Counted from the stretch's first letter, positions 20,401-34,132 are shown. The stretch is DNA of 64,000 bases from Apostichopus japonicus (GCF_037975245.1 NC_092573.1:1984501-2048500); one strand, 5' to 3'. The notes: generated from the sequence alone by a model not told the origin. A program made the numbers and translations.

Positions 20401-23400
20401 GCAGAAGTGATTTAAGAACACAATTAAGCAACAGATAACTTACTAGAATAATAGGGTCTCCGATTGTCAAGTGTATGTATTAGGCTGTCGAAGCTAATTG
20501 CAAGTGTCTGCTGGGACTTCATTAGCTCCTCCATCCACTAAGAGCAATCATTTTGTCTGTTTGTGCGGATGTATAATTTACTCTCAACATTTCTTTGCAC
20601 TGGTAGTGGTAGCGTATTTCTATACAAGATTTTACCGAAACACTTAAAATTGAGGCGCGGACGGGCGGGCCTGTGGTTTGGCGAGGTTGGGTGAAGGCGG
20701 CCCTGTGGTATGGCGAGGGTTGGCGAGGGTGGGCGAAGGAGCGGGGCAAATCCTCTTTCCAACTCTCACAAAAAGATACCAAAGTATTTATTAGCACAAC
20801 CTTGCGTTTATATCTGGGGAGGTTTCTTTTATAACCCCTTTCGCTACATGGGAGTCGGCTTCACCAACATCAAGACCGTCACGTCCCTCCCATCTAAATT
20901 CCTGGATCCGCCGCTGCGGTACATGTTTTCGTGCTTGTATAATTTCACCTGACCAAGTTCACTTGGCCTGACAACGTTCACTTGACCTGACCCTTGACCT
21001 AATCCATGAAGCATCAATGGTTTAACTTTCTTCTTGCATGTAGGCTATATATGTTTATACTGTATTTTGTGACTCCGCTTAGACCTATACCACGTGAATT
21101 TCGGAGACCTGAAGAAATGAAATGGCAGGGTTACAAAATTGTATTGTTATCGTATGGCACTAACCGTTGCTATGTTTTTACTACGTTAACTTTGCGTGAT
21201 TACTTCAATTCAGTTATACACTGGATCGTTGTTTGTTTGTTCAAATTTTGAAGAAACGCGTCTTGTGACTTTTAGGAAGTGACATTTATATTTCGTAAAT
21301 AGACCTACCAACCCCCCTCCCCCCCCCAAAAAAAAAAACACCTCTTCGATAATTTCACAGTCCTGTTTAACTATAGTGTATAAACCACTTCTCTCTACCT
21401 CATGCCACTGGTTTCTACGCACTCTCAAAATGAAATAAATATATTGTAATATTCCATAAAAGCTTATCTCATGATTCGAAACCATTGAGCATTGTAATCA
21501 GATCGAATATATATATAGTTGCAGTGCGGGCTGTACTCCGTAGTATTAAACAAAGCGGTTTTGAAGTTTTCACATATATTTCGGTATAGTATTGCCAAAT
21601 AATTTTGTACTGCCGTTCTGATGAATAGGCTAACGTACAATAAGCCTACCCGCAGTTGTTTTCTTTTTTCTGGTTTATCATTCTCCGTATCACGTTTAGT
21701 TAGTAGTTTTTGACTTTTTCAAATGTTTGGTTTGTTTTATACGAAGCTTTAGCGGGGACATGGTTAAAAAAAAAAAAGTTTTATTTCCTACGTACGTGAT
21801 AACAATAAGTAGGCCTACGTTCGTGATAATAATCAATACTTACGTCCGTTATAATATTAGGTACGTACGGTGTAATATTATTAAGTACGTGTGTAATATT
21901 ATTACGTACGTGTGTAATATTATTACGTACGTGTGTAATATTATTACGTACGTGTGTAATATTATTACGTACCGGTACTTGTGCCAGTAATATTAATACG
22001 TGATATTATTGCGTACGTATAGGTGGTATACAAGCACGTATGTAACGTATGCGAGCCTACGTGATGCAATGCATGATACATCTGTACATTCCCGACATAG
22101 GGATAAACTCGTTCCTCTCTATACTTTAGTTTAGGGTTTCGTCAGAAAGAAATCCTGCATTATTTGGCTGCCAAACATCGGATAATTGTTAGTCATAGAC
22201 ATCTGAAAAGAACTCCGAAGGGACTTTCTTTGTATCCATGCACGTTAACATTCAGACATTGTGGGATGTAGCCAGATTTACATATTAGGGCAAATTACCA
22301 ACGTCCATTCAGTTACATGGATATCTTTTGGAAGCACTCGACTCAATGGGTGGCTATATGAACTGAGACAAAGAAAGTCTCTTCGGAATTCGTTTCAGAT
22401 ATCTATGGCCTTACTATTTCTGACTAAACCCAAAATCAAAGTATAGAGACGTACGAGTTTATCCCTATCTATCTCGGGAATGTCGATGTAGGTTACACAC
22501 GTGCTTATGTACCACGTGCGTGATATTATTACGTACGCACGTGATATTAGTACATGCGTAGTTATTGTTATCACGTAGGCTTTGTTCGTAATAAAATCAT
22601 TTTTTTAACCATGTCCCCTCTAGAGCTTCGTTATAGTTTTAGATATATTTCGCTTTACTGATTTTACCGTTCGCTGTGTAAATAGAGAAGTAGGGAGAAT
22701 TTCAATTATAGAGTGTTCATGTAATAACTTTAATTCAGGAGTTTACTTTAGTCAGTATGTCACTTAGACTAAACCGACATTCCGCAAACCATGGTGCCTG
22801 ACCCAAAAGTGGGTCGTGAAAACTTGTCGGTGGGTCGCGTTTTTTTTTTAGAGTCAGATAATTTATATAGATTCTACAGTTTCCGGAGCGTGCCTATACG
22901 GACATCGATTAAGTTATTTTCATGAAATTAACTCTAAATTAACTCTAAATAATGGTGCAGCTAGCTTTCATACTTTTCTGAGCATCGACTCTGAGCAGGT
23001 GAGGCTCAAGCTCTGTAATCATGGAAGATTGATAGACAGTTAGAACATCTGCTTTACATGCTCATTATACTTTTCCTTACGCATTTTTATGTTTTTAATT
23101 TCAATATTTTTTTCAACTCCGGAAGGTTCAAGAGAGAAACACTCGCTGTGGAAGAACCACTATTGGCCGAAAGGAATCGCGAAAAAGAAAACGCAACAAT
23201 ATGGTTATTTGATGAGTTATTCCGGGACTATGATCAACGAATAAGGCCATATTTTGCAAGTAAGCACACGGGTGTATTAGCCATAACAAAATGAACAAAG
23301 CAGTACACATATACGTAACAGCGTGTATTCATGGAGGTTATACTAGTGTGTCGCAGGCGTGGCACAAGACTGAAGACTACTTGAGTTAGGAATAAACTAC

Positions 23401-26400
23401 AAGAATATGTTTATCATTTGTTATTATCATCTTTCTAGCAGGTTTATTATTTTGGCTAATGTATTCCTGATTCCAATTTGATAATAACAACCAGCAGCCA
23501 CTGGCGGATCCAGGGCCTTTGTTTGGGAGGGGCCAAAGTGGCATTGTGATATGGGGGAGGGGTCTAAGTGGAGGGGGTGCCCCCCTCCCCTTTGGAAAAT
23601 TTTCTATTGCTGAATGCCCTCAGATGCAATTTGGTGCGACAAAAGTGTACAATGGTGATGTTAATTTACTTCTAAAAAAAATGTTTCCCAGGTGTAATTT
23701 TCTAAAATATTTATAAAACAAAGTTGGGATCATCTTTCTCAAGAAATTTTATTTCTCATAGGTTATAAATTTCTTACAACCAGCCTGTAACTGCAAAATG
23801 GTGTTAAACTGTAAATCCTCATGCTCATACATTTACATAGCTCCCAACTCTTGAGAAGGCAAATGCTGGTCCATGCCACGAATCGCCGTCCTGGGGGAGG
23901 GGTATAAGGGGAGGGGTGTCCCCCTCCCCTTTTGATTTTTTTTGGAATCCTGGTGATGCCTACATGTAAAATGGTGGCACTTAGAAAGGCTTTTGTCACC
24001 CAAAATTTTCTGAGAAATATGCATTTTTTTGTGTGTAACATCAATAAATTGAATAGTAGGTGATAATTCATTCTTTCCCGTGGCATGAAAATGTTCGCTG
24101 CTCGCCCCAATGAAAAGAAATATAGGCTAATTTGAGGTTCAAATGATGCTGTAAAGGAGGTTTTATACTCTATTATGCTAAATGCTAAAGAAATGACGGT
24201 TGCTAAGTCAAAATTTGATGCAAATTTTTGTTATACTTGACAATTACAATGCGGATTTTTCGGACGCTTGTGCGGGTCAGCGGGTTTGGGTGTTAGAATG
24301 CGGGTCTAATTCCCGCGAATTTAATTTTAAACCAGAAAACGAAAAGGTTTAGAGTAGTCTACCACTGCTATTCCTCTCGATTTTTTTAATTTCTAATCAT
24401 ATGATTTAGCGGATGTTCGGAAACACTTTTTGGCTCACCTTTGGGGGGGGGCAATGGCCCCTTGGCCCCCCCTTGGATCCGCCAGTGCCAGCAGCATGCC
24501 CAACATGTCGGGCGTTTACGTTACACTGGTTCAAAAACCTAACGAATGTCTGCAATTGTAAGGTAGCCGAGATATGCCATCAATCTATATTATTCACTTA
24601 TAGTTGCAAAGGTGTTATAGCTAACTTTTGAGTAGTTTGTTGACAACATTTACCTTTCTATACATCCGAATGTTGTACAAAAACAAAAGTATAATTGTTC
24701 CTTTGTTCTATTTTAAGCTGGAAGACCGATAGAGATTGATGTAAGCCTTGGGATTGTGAGCTTTGAGGGCATAAGTGAAACTCATTTGGTAAGAAGATGT
24801 CATAAGACTCCGAATGCCGTTAACTCAACTATCGTGTTCATATTTTTTTGTTATTACATAATTAAAATATCACATATTATAACATAATCATTTAAGAGTT
24901 CTTCTTGGGACTTGTTTCCCCATTTGCTAACGTAGTGTATTTAATAAAGAAATTTCTGAATGAACTTGATTTTACATAATAGTTAAGTTTATTGCATCAA
25001 TTACAATAACAACAACAACTGTAACAACAATGAAAAAGAACGAATTGAGTTTTTCAAAATAATTCAGAATTCAGAAATTTGATCAGTCGAGTTAAAACAC
25101 TTATTTTCAATAGTGAATAAGTTTAATAGTTTGGGATGATATTTATTGATGATATCTATTATTATTTATTGCGGTTAAAGACTATGAATATGCAAACTGT
25201 TGTACACATTGATGACGTTCGATGAAGTCGTCTGCATATTCATAAAGCCTCAGTCTTGAGGAATAGCCGTTCGGTTATTTGTTTTCATTCTTGTTCTTGT
25301 GTCTAGCCTATTTGAACTCAATATTTGGGCCAAATATGCTAGATTCCTACAAGCATTTGACAATCACACCCCCAGAACTTTGCTTTCTCTCGGGACATTT
25401 ATTTGTCTGATTTAACTCTCTAAAATGACTATGCTGGAGGGTATGAAGTGCCAATAATATACTTTGGCAACCTTTAGTAAGTTCGAGATGGACACAGTGT
25501 TGACTCTATGATATTAGATAGACGTTTATATGATCGTAGTCGACAGTCTTATAGAGTGACACACAAGTTGGTAAAGATAACCTTTATGTTCTAAAATAAG
25601 ATTATAAAGAAAGAGCGTATAAGACCTCATTATGCATTCCATTATTAACACGAACTAACCAATGCCTATCTCTACAATCGTTTTTCTTTTTTCTTTTTGT
25701 GGTACTGTTGTGTAGTTAACAATCACACACACACCCACACACGCATACATTAAAATAAACACACAATGTATCACCAACACAGTGGACAATTTGAGCTGGA
25801 CCCAGTACAGTCGTAGATTGAACCAGGCTGTCAGCGATGACTCGAGTGTACTTGCTAAATATGTCCTTCCAACACTTCGCTCTGCTGCAGCGGTAACGTT
25901 ATTCTGCGATGGACATTACGTAATAGTGATACGCATAGATACGCGTAAATTTCGACAGACTATATTACGTACAGTAAGGAACCAAGATTAATCGACGTAC
26001 ATCCACCCGCGCATGCGTCAGAGTAAAGTTTGATCGGACACCAATGTGTCTGTTTGAAGTTTACATTCACTCGATCTCTACGAATGAGCGAAAATTTTGG
26101 CAAAAACAATGTATCGTTATAATTGTGTGATTATTAATTATACACAATAGTAAACAATAATTAATTAGTAAGTAATAATTAACACAATATTAGCCTACCA
26201 ATAAAGTAATTTAAGGCCGTCGAGATTGAATGCATGACGACCTGGCTTTAAGCTTACTTGAAGTCGGTTCTACTACATCATTCTTTGTCCGAAAGGTTGA
26301 CCGATTAACTTAATCCCTCGACTGTAATAGTTGATCGGTCATAATTGTCTATTATTAAGAAAACCTTTCCTCTTTTTCACCAGGACTTTACGGTTAACGC

Positions 26401-27716
26401 TTATCTGATTCAATGTTGGACAGACCCTCGTTTGAGGTACAATGCCTCATTCATTCTGCCCCCCACGTCTTATTACGCCAACAGGGTGTGGCTACCAGAC
26501 CTGATATTCATGAATGCTAAACTAGCGGAACTACATAGGGTGACCCTTGTTAACAGAGTGGTGGAAATTAATCCAGATGGAACTGTTTGTCTGACTCAAA
26601 GGTTTGTTGATGGAAAAGAAGCAAAGAAATTTATGGATGGAACGGGATTCGAGCCATTGACCACTCTGGGGTAAAACATTGACCATTCTGGGGTACAGCT
26701 CAGAGCCCAGAGAGGTCAATGACTCGAGTCCCATTTTAACCTTAATTTTTTTTTATTCTTTTCCATTGTCTAAAATTTCCAACTCAGTCTTCCATCACCT
26801 GTTGTAAGATTTTAATGTGATAAGATCGCAAGAAAGAAAATCATTTTCTACCCGCACCCGAAAGATTTAAAAACAAATGACCATACACTGTCAACATTTT
26901 CCATACGTTTAAACTGTCACCTTCAGAGCCATATGATATTGCAATGGTTTTACCTAATTTAAAAATCAATATAGCTCATAAGCCAGGTATTAACGGAGTC
27001 TCGGCAGTGCCATGAGAAAGTTTTATTTTTTATCTCGTGATAATTATCTCGACATCTTTTGATGATCCCAGAAAAAATAATGTCGAGATAATTTGATGAT
27101 CTCGAAATAATTTCCCCGAAAAAATAGACACTACAGAGTTAGATGCATGAAGTAAGTTAAGTCTAAGTTATTTTATTTTCATCCATATAGGTTGCGTTTA
27201 ACATTAGCTTGTGGTATGGACTTTACACACTTTCCGACAGACGAACAACGGTGCCCTATCGACATGGAAAGTTGTAAGTATATAGAAACTGTATAACTAC
27301 ATTAACTCATAGATTTGACTGATATTCAAAACAGAATCACGCTAAGTAACGCTTATACACAACACGATGACCGAGTACAAAAGAATAACAATATTTCTGC
27401 CATTCCAAGTGACAGGTTTTCATTCCAATGTTTATAAACTCAGAGTAAATTATGTGCATTTATGGTTCAGTATATGCAATATTGCCCTTTGACCTTCTCT
27501 CTATACGTGTTTTATATGTCGGTTCTTCGAGAAGCCTGATATTGGCCTAAGTATAACAATATATACGATATTTACATTTGATCTCACGATCCTTCTCGAT
27601 CGTTTGGCCATGTGTACACATAGTGTCGATCGCTCATTAGCATTTAACCATAGTTACGTGTCCAGAGGTTCGAAACGGGTAAGGAAGGTCGTAATTCCAC
27701 TGTAGGCGTTTTTCAC

Positions 27717-27806
<90 letters not shown>

Positions 27807-28734
27807 CCCCTTACACCCCTCCTCCTTGAAGGTTTTATAATTTATTGAAACAAAGGATAGACATGTGCAATATCATGGCAGATACTTAGTAGATTTTCTA
27901 TTTCGATCAACATATATAGTATTTTATATATTATTATTATTCACTTCACGCAATCACGTCTTTTGTCGGTTCGTTCACTGTTACTATATACAAGACTGTA
28001 TATACTACAATGCATTATTATCGAACCGCAAGGCGTGGCAATACTTGTAAGCCGCAGTTCATTGTGTTGATGTACGGTTACTTTCTGGAATAATAGTTCT
28101 CACCAATTGAAATACATCGAACTCAGTAATGTAAATAGTCTACTGACATGTATTACATACAACAGAATGACGTCAGTGCCCCATAAATACCTGAACATGG
28201 ATAATGAAACGGTAACATCATCAAGATGTTTCGTCAATAAGAAAAACAAGAAGAAATAATCAAATGAGAATAGCGCCATCATTTAACTCGATGCGTTTCT
28301 GTCAGCCAAATTCACCCGAGCGTGTTTGGTTACATCTTTTTTCCTTTATTTTCCTAATCAAATAATGTATTCTAGCCCTCTGTCAGATTATATATATATG
28401 CCTTTATAAAAACACGATTGAGTAAAAGTTACTTCAAATGTTTTTTTCATATAAAATTAGATTTAAGGCCCGATCTATTGATGTAATGTGTTTGAATGTT
28501 TCTTCACGAAATGAATACATGCTTGCTTCTTGATGGCTTAAAATTGACATTTGAAGCGGTCGTTGACTAGGCACCGAATGTTTTGTTGTTATATTTTACT
28601 GCGTTGTTTCAGGAAAGATATCAAGTTTGACAACGTACCCGTGTCACGGAATCGGTCCATTAATATTTGGATTCATATGGGACTTTAAACTGTTATTACA
28701 GTCGTTTGATTAATCATCATGACATCACTATATT

Positions 28735-28767
<33 letters not shown>

Positions 28768-31700
28768 CTTTCTCTACCTGTATCTTTATAAATATATTCC
28801 CAAGATAGATCAACCTTTGTATGAGTTATTTACTATACCGTCAAGATGAAAACAAAATTTGACATGTTTTTTCCCGTTACATCTCGATAATCTTACTCTG
28901 GGTTATCCAATGGTGAAATGTAGCAAGCAATGTCAGAATTGTTGAATGTATATACGTAGGCAATGTATATGAAGGCAACTTAAAACAGCTTGTTTTTTAG
29001 CTTTTGGACGGTAACTATAGTAACCAAACCCGATGCCAATTACTAAAACTAACAGACCCTTCGAGAGTTGGACACCAAATGAAGTTTAGTTAATTAATAG
29101 TAATTAATGGAACTTTCATATTAGTATTCATCACATATATAAAATGGAAATTATAGTTCAAGCTAATAAAGTACATGATGTTAGAGTTTAGTTCTTAATA
29201 GAATCGAAAATAAATTCCATCATATTCGTCTCAAAATGTGATCTTGTAAATGTGCAATTAAATATGAAAAAGTAAAATTAAATAATATTGAGCCTTGACA
29301 AGCAAGCAAACATTCCAAATGTAGGCCTTTCACATTTTCATCAAAAAATTTTTTTTTACCATATCTCAAGGTTGGAACACAATATTGAGATCGGGTTTTC
29401 AATTATAACTGACATGTGGAAATATTTTTCTCTCATATACATAGTCTGACCCTGGATTATTCTTTAAACAAAGTCAATGTATCACTGGACATGTAGGCTA
29501 TAGTAGGAAGAAAACTGTTTGCGAGGAATGCCTGAGGTGAACTTATAAAGGGTTGCAAGTGGCATCAAGAGCCAGGTCAGGCCCGGGGGATAATTATGTC
29601 TCTGCACCGCCATTTTGAAAACTTCATGAAAATTGGAAACACATTATTCTTCGTTCCATATTTGTCCGGATCCCCTTTCGCCCCTCTTACGTCAGGAACT
29701 ATAGGTGAGGCAAGGAGACAGAATTGGGCAGCAACAGGGAGAGAACAAGTGAAAGCACGCGTATAGGATGCGACAAGGTCCATCTTTATCTAGAGGAAGA
29801 TGGTTCGGGACATATAGACGATTATAAAGAGTTTACATTTAATGGTAGATAATCCTCGCGATGGGTTGGTTTTCCTATACCGTCGGTGTCGGCACAGTGT
29901 GCTTGTAAGTTGCTCTTTATCAGCGATTCGAGATGACTACACGATGAGGAGTGATAACTGACCATGAGAAGAAGATGGAGGGTCCGAAGGAGAAGGAGGG
30001 GAGTGCGACTGAGATGAAAGATTATCCTTCGCTTTATTTTGTTCTCTTCACTTATCAGTCGACAATTATTAATGAATCGATTTTTTTCATTCCTATTATT
30101 GTATAAAATAATTTGTAGCTTAAATATGTATTACGTTATTATATATTATTAACTTTTCGTTATGAACTTTGTGAATAATTACAACGCCCAGGATCGTATT
30201 ATAGGTATATCGTTAATCATCAAAATTGCGTTACCTTTTCCGAGATATTTTGGTGAAGAAGTAAAGAAAATATGTGTTATTATATATTTTTAAGCAAGCT
30301 AAATTTATATTAAATTTCATACAGAATTTTGGTTGCAAAGCATAAATCTGTATTATTTGCTTCTCTTTGCTATATATATATATATATATATATTATTTTC
30401 TACCTTCCAATATAGTTGAGTACAACTCCAGATTTCTTCACATTAAATTCTCGAAAGAAGCACCAGTCTTTGTCTTTGGGGGACATTCAAAGATTCCACA
30501 TTTTACTTTGCGGGGCGCAATTCTTGGTAACTGTGATAAGAAATTAGCATTTGGTAAGAATTTTAATACACAATTATTATTAGTAATTCAGCATAGCACG
30601 CTGTAGGTTCTCTCTTGTGTAGATGTTAGTCCTTGATTGATTTATGAGGCAGATGATAAGTCATTATATGTTAAAAAAAATGTATCCTTTTGAGGATTAA
30701 GAGGAATATTTACGTCACTTTCATCCAGGATTATCAGGATCTGAAATCTATCTAATCTCATGTTTATAAGTAAGCCTATATTCTTCCGAACAGGCCTATA
30801 TATGTACTTTAAACCCCAATTAACAGCCACAACGTGTTTTGCTATCACCACATCCAGTTCGCACAATGTTTGAAATAGACTGGACTTTCATTTCTCCTTT
30901 CAAAGCACTTTTTCTCTCAGTATGAATATCAAATTTCTATAAGATAATAAAATCGAAACATTCAGTGGCGTGCGCAAAGGGTGGGAAGGAGGAGGAGGGG
31001 GTGGGGGGGGTGGCTCGTCTCCGTCGTTACTCGGACGAAACTGGTTCAAAAGGTGGATTTTCTTTCACATTCTGTCGGGGAAGAAATATACCACACCTCC
31101 GATTGTACATGCACCTTTTCAACATGCTCACACAAAATTAAAGAGTACTTATTAGCATGGTTTATGATAGTATAAATACGCCTCAGAAATGCACCACTTG
31201 ACGTCAGATCTTTGAACTTTCCTACATGGGAGTCAGTTTCAGCAACCGAATTGAAACACCACCTCCTTTATAAAAGTCTCTTTTCGCCATACCACGATAC
31301 CGCTAACATAAAGATTCATGTCCCTGCCTAAATTAGTAGGGAGGGGGAAGGGGGGGGGCGGATTTAGAATCCCCACCTTTAAAAATCTGGGTATGCCACT
31401 GGAAACTGCTCTTGCTGTCAGTACGTGTGCTTTCAGACATGACGTGAGAGGATAGTGTAGAGTGTTATTAACAATTAAAAATTGTCCCCAAACGGACTGT
31501 ATTACAAAGTAAATTTTAGATAGATTTTCTAAGATTCTGCATGGCTATTACATAATTAAACATATGTGTTTTACGTGACCTTTGAACCTACCAATGTTGT
31601 CGATCACGCGGATGGGGATAGGATATATACTTTAGTATACGGGATAGGATATAGGCTATATACTTTAGTATACATAAACTATATTATCCTGACTATTTTT

Positions 31701-34132
31701 TGTTTGTTATAGGCCTATCCATAATATCTCCTGTACGGATATGTCCGGATGTTGCAGGTATTACTGTATCCTCGAAGAAACTTGCAAGTACTTCAGAAAT
31801 GGTTTGTTTGATTTCTTTGTAGGGTCCATATCTTGTATCAGGGTAGAGTTTCTCTTCCAGAGACAGATCGGCTACTACATTCTCCACGCCTACATACCAT
31901 CATTGACTCTCGTCGCGTTGTCATGGGTTTCATTCTGGATCGATATACGTAGCGCCCCCGCAAGGGTATCCCTGGGTATTACTACCATACTAAGCATGTT
32001 AACCATATCGAATGGCGTGAAGATGGATTTACCTCGTGTAGCTTACGTCAAGGTAAAATATAAAATTAATGTTACAATTGCAATTAACATTTTTAATTAA
32101 CAGATTGAGAGGCTTTTATCGCTTGTGGGAATATAATTATGATATGCTTCATTTCAGTTGGTTGATATATATGTATATACTTAATCTGACCCTGTAGCGT
32201 TGTTTGTAACTTCAAGTCTCTCCAACGAGAGAAGATGCTCACAGTTCTGCTTCACTATAAGATATGGTTTAGCACTCTAATTAGGCTGTTGTGTCTATAA
32301 CTTTATGCGGGAATAATTCCTACTCGATGGAGATTTTATTTTTACTTTTTGCAAGTCCATAAGATTATCACTCTTTTAGGGAGTGAATTTAACTGTCATC
32401 GAAGAGGCGATTCACACAAAGCCTGCTAGGAATATTTTGCATCTAATTGGAGATTTTCACTCTTTAAGGAAATAGTATAGAAATCACTCCTCAAAAAGAG
32501 TGTTCAACATGGACACTCTCATAGCGTGGTTTTTCACTTTCGGAATTAAGCGTGTACTTTGATGATTTCCCCCATTTCTTCAAATCCGTTGTCAATCGGG
32601 GCAGGGTAGTGGAGTGTGTATCTGCCTTCCTGCGTTTCAGCCTGACACAACAAATGTAAAGTAGTGTATAGCGCTATGTTACTGTTACTTTGATGGAAGA
32701 TGCTCGAACACCCTTCTACATGGGAAGTCGGTATCGACCACCCCATTACTACACCCCGTATGAACTTCTGGGTCCGCCCCGGTATTCTCTCATAGCACAC
32801 AAAGAGGGCAAGCATCGTTTTAGTACGAGGGGGGGGGGGCGGGGGGCTATAAAACGTCATGTCGTCCAGGGGAGGGATCTAATAGGAGGGGTGACCCTTT
32901 CCCCATTGGTAAATTGGAGGCCTGCTTAGATGCAAAATGGTGCTAGACTATGTTTTAACTTTTGAAAGAATTTTGAAGAATCTTCAACTGTTAAGGTATA
33001 GTACAGCATATACATGTTACATATTTATGCGGTGATGGTGGTGGTGGTGGGGGGGGGGGGGGGGTTGGTATAGTTGGTGGTGTCCCTGACAGCATGGCAT
33101 TTATCTCTTTCAGGCTATCGATATCTGGTTTGTGGTGAGCTACATTTACGTAATAGGGGCACTTCTTGAATATGCAGTAGTACACTATTTAGCCGTACAA
33201 TCAACACACCTCGTGACAACTGAAAGAGAAAAGGTGAGATGATCTTAGATGTTAAATTACCAAAAAATAAAAGCTCTTAATGTGGTGCACGGTTCGGATT
33301 TCCATTTTAAGACTTCAGTATGAAAGCAATGAAAAACATGATTGAGTGTTTAATGTATATTTATTACGAGCACGGCATAGTTGCTGCGTAATGTGGCGAT
33401 CAGAACCACACAACCCTAACTAGTTTTGTGTCCTTCATGATATCACTGTGGTCTCTTAATGAAAGAAAAAAAAATGACCTAAAAGGCATGTAATGCATTT
33501 TACGGATTTTTGATAAAAATCATAAAATAATACTATAGTAATTAACATATTGTAATATATGGTGTGCACTTTCTTTAATTCTTCAATCAGTTTAGCAAAA
33601 CTTCTCCCAACGCCCAGACATGTGTTGTGATGTTGAATGTGTTTCATCTCAATGTTTATTGACAGAGTTAATCTTTAACATATATTTAATAAAAAAATGA
33701 TCGATTCATTTTTTAATAAAATTGTAAAATGATAATAAATAAATTGAAAAAAAATCCAAGGAAACCTTCACAAACTATCTTTCTATTCTTTCTTAATTTC
33801 AGAAAGAAGTATCCGAAAGAAACGACACAAAGGATGGACTGATTTTGTACAAGAAACCAACATTTAACATTAATAATTATTCAATGTTCCACAGAAAAGA
33901 GGAAACTTCATCACCGAAACCTGAACTTTGGGCTTCATCAGACAAAAATTTGTCAAATTATAAATACGTCAAAGGTCAAAAGATCGATAAAATAAGTCGT
34001 CTTTGTTTTCCATTTAGCTTCATCATATTTCTTGCACTTTATTCCTATATATCGACACCACATCTGGCAGTGCCTGACATGACGATCCAACAATTAGAGG
34101 ACGCTGTTGCACTTCTCCGGATTGGGTCTTGA
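17420..34132 (+). CDS. Cys-loop ligand-gated anion channel subunit (glycine-receptor-like), 9 exons, 460 aa
   Basis: Exons: 17420-17478, 23126-23259, 24718-24788, 26384-26601, 27191-27273, 30416-30553, 31823-32052, 33114-33233, 33803-34132. They total 1383 bases and every phase joins. Exon 1 encodes a signal peptide ([14 protein letters not shown]). The ligand-binding domain has the signature Cys loop, two cysteines 13 residues apart around [16 protein letters not shown] second pair 10 residues apart ([12 protein letters not shown]) matches glycine-receptor loop C spacing. M1 starts [15 protein letters not shown]2 carries [13 protein letters not shown], whose PAR motif is typical of anion-selective pores. 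M3 is in exon 8 and M4 near [17 protein letters not shown]; the M3-M4 loop is short. The carboxylate-binding arginine of loop D is replaced (YLIQCW versus family FLRQ-W), so the ligand may not be an amino acid. Such subunits form plasma-membrane pentamers. It may belong to a glycine-, histamine- or glutamate-gated-like branch. Confidence 0.88.
18630..18886. mobile_element. Decayed hAT-type MITE in receptor intron 1
   Basis: The right end TTTACGCCTCTG is a typical terminus of this group, and the left end CATCGGTGTAA is a diverged partner. The flanks ATTGTATT and ATTTTGTT share 6 of 8 bases. The interior has the usual G- and C-rich segments. The boundaries are uncertain. Confidence 0.38.
20640..20915. 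mobile_element. Possible MITE fragment with a CCGCCGCTG end
   Basis: A CCTGGATCCGCCGCTG right end near 20900 resembles the right end of the element at 23499-24487. A GGCGAGG-rich imperfect repeat lies at 20665-20745. No left terminus or target duplication was found. Confidence 0.25.
21741..22631. mobile_element. Foldback element, an imperfect palindrome of about 890 bp
   Basis: Several nested arm pairs are complementary in order. The outer ends start ACGAAGCTTTAGCGGGGAC and end GTCCCCTCTAGAGCTTCGT. A middle pair is 22101-22124 with 22441-22464 (GGATAAACTCG against CGAGTTTATCC). An inner pair is 22201-22233 with 22368-22400, about 30 of 33 matching. The loop is 22234-22367. TAT, or TTATA if the ends are trimmed by one base, flanks both sides as a possible target duplication. 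It lies in receptor intron 1 and has no coding capacity. The superfamily is not assigned. Confidence 0.78.
21860..21975. repeat. 21-bp minisatellite inside the foldback element
   Basis: The unit TACGTGTGTAATATTATTACG repeats with few changes about five times and contains the palindromes ACGTACGT and AATATT. The opposite arm near 22520-22560 has related but fewer copies, so the array probably expanded on one side only. Confidence 0.85.
23499..24487. mobile_element. hAT-type non-autonomous transposon, 989 bp
   Basis: The termini CACTGGCGGATCCAGG and CTTGGATCCGCCAGTG are inverted repeats. Perfect 8-bp target duplications CCAGCAGC lie at 23491-23498 and 24488-24495. Two internal segments near 23549-23640 and 23890-23990 are diverged copies of each other (GGGGGAGGGG, CCCCCTCCCCTTT). 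It lies in receptor intron 2. No transposase is encoded. Confidence 0.88.
26643..26732. repeat. Short inverted repeat just after receptor exon 4
   Basis: Two roughly 30-bp arms, 26643-26672 and 26703-26732, are complementary at about 26 of 30 positions (GATTCGAGCCATTGACC against GGTCAATGACTCGAGTC) with a 30-base loop. A transcript of this intron could fold here. Function is unknown. Confidence 0.55.
27719..27802. repeat. AT dinucleotide microsatellite
   Basis: Uninterrupted AT repeat of about 84 bases in receptor intron 5. Confidence 0.97.
28738..28767. repeat. Short AT microsatellite
   Basis: About 30 bases of TA repeat in receptor intron 5. Confidence 0.9.
30963..31401. mobile_element. 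Probable decayed hAT-type MITE, 439 bp
   Basis: Starts CAGTGGCGTGCGCA and ends GGGTATGCCACTG, giving terminal inverted repeats of about 10 bases. The flanking octamers GAAACATT and GAAACTGC agree only at the first five bases, so the target duplication is decayed or absent. It has the G-run next to the left end seen in the other elements. It lies in receptor intron 6. Confidence 0.5.

Noticed and set aside
21860-21975. CRISPR-like array
   Set aside because: Direct 21-bp units without unique spacers, in animal DNA: a minisatellite.
25782-25991. Open frame in receptor intron 3
   Set aside because: It starts at GTG, and the flanking receptor exons join in frame without it.
28611-28640. Good acceptor (gtttcag) that could begin a receptor exon
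   Set aside because: Joining to the previous exon creates an immediate stop; the exon at 30416 gives the expected receptor sequence.
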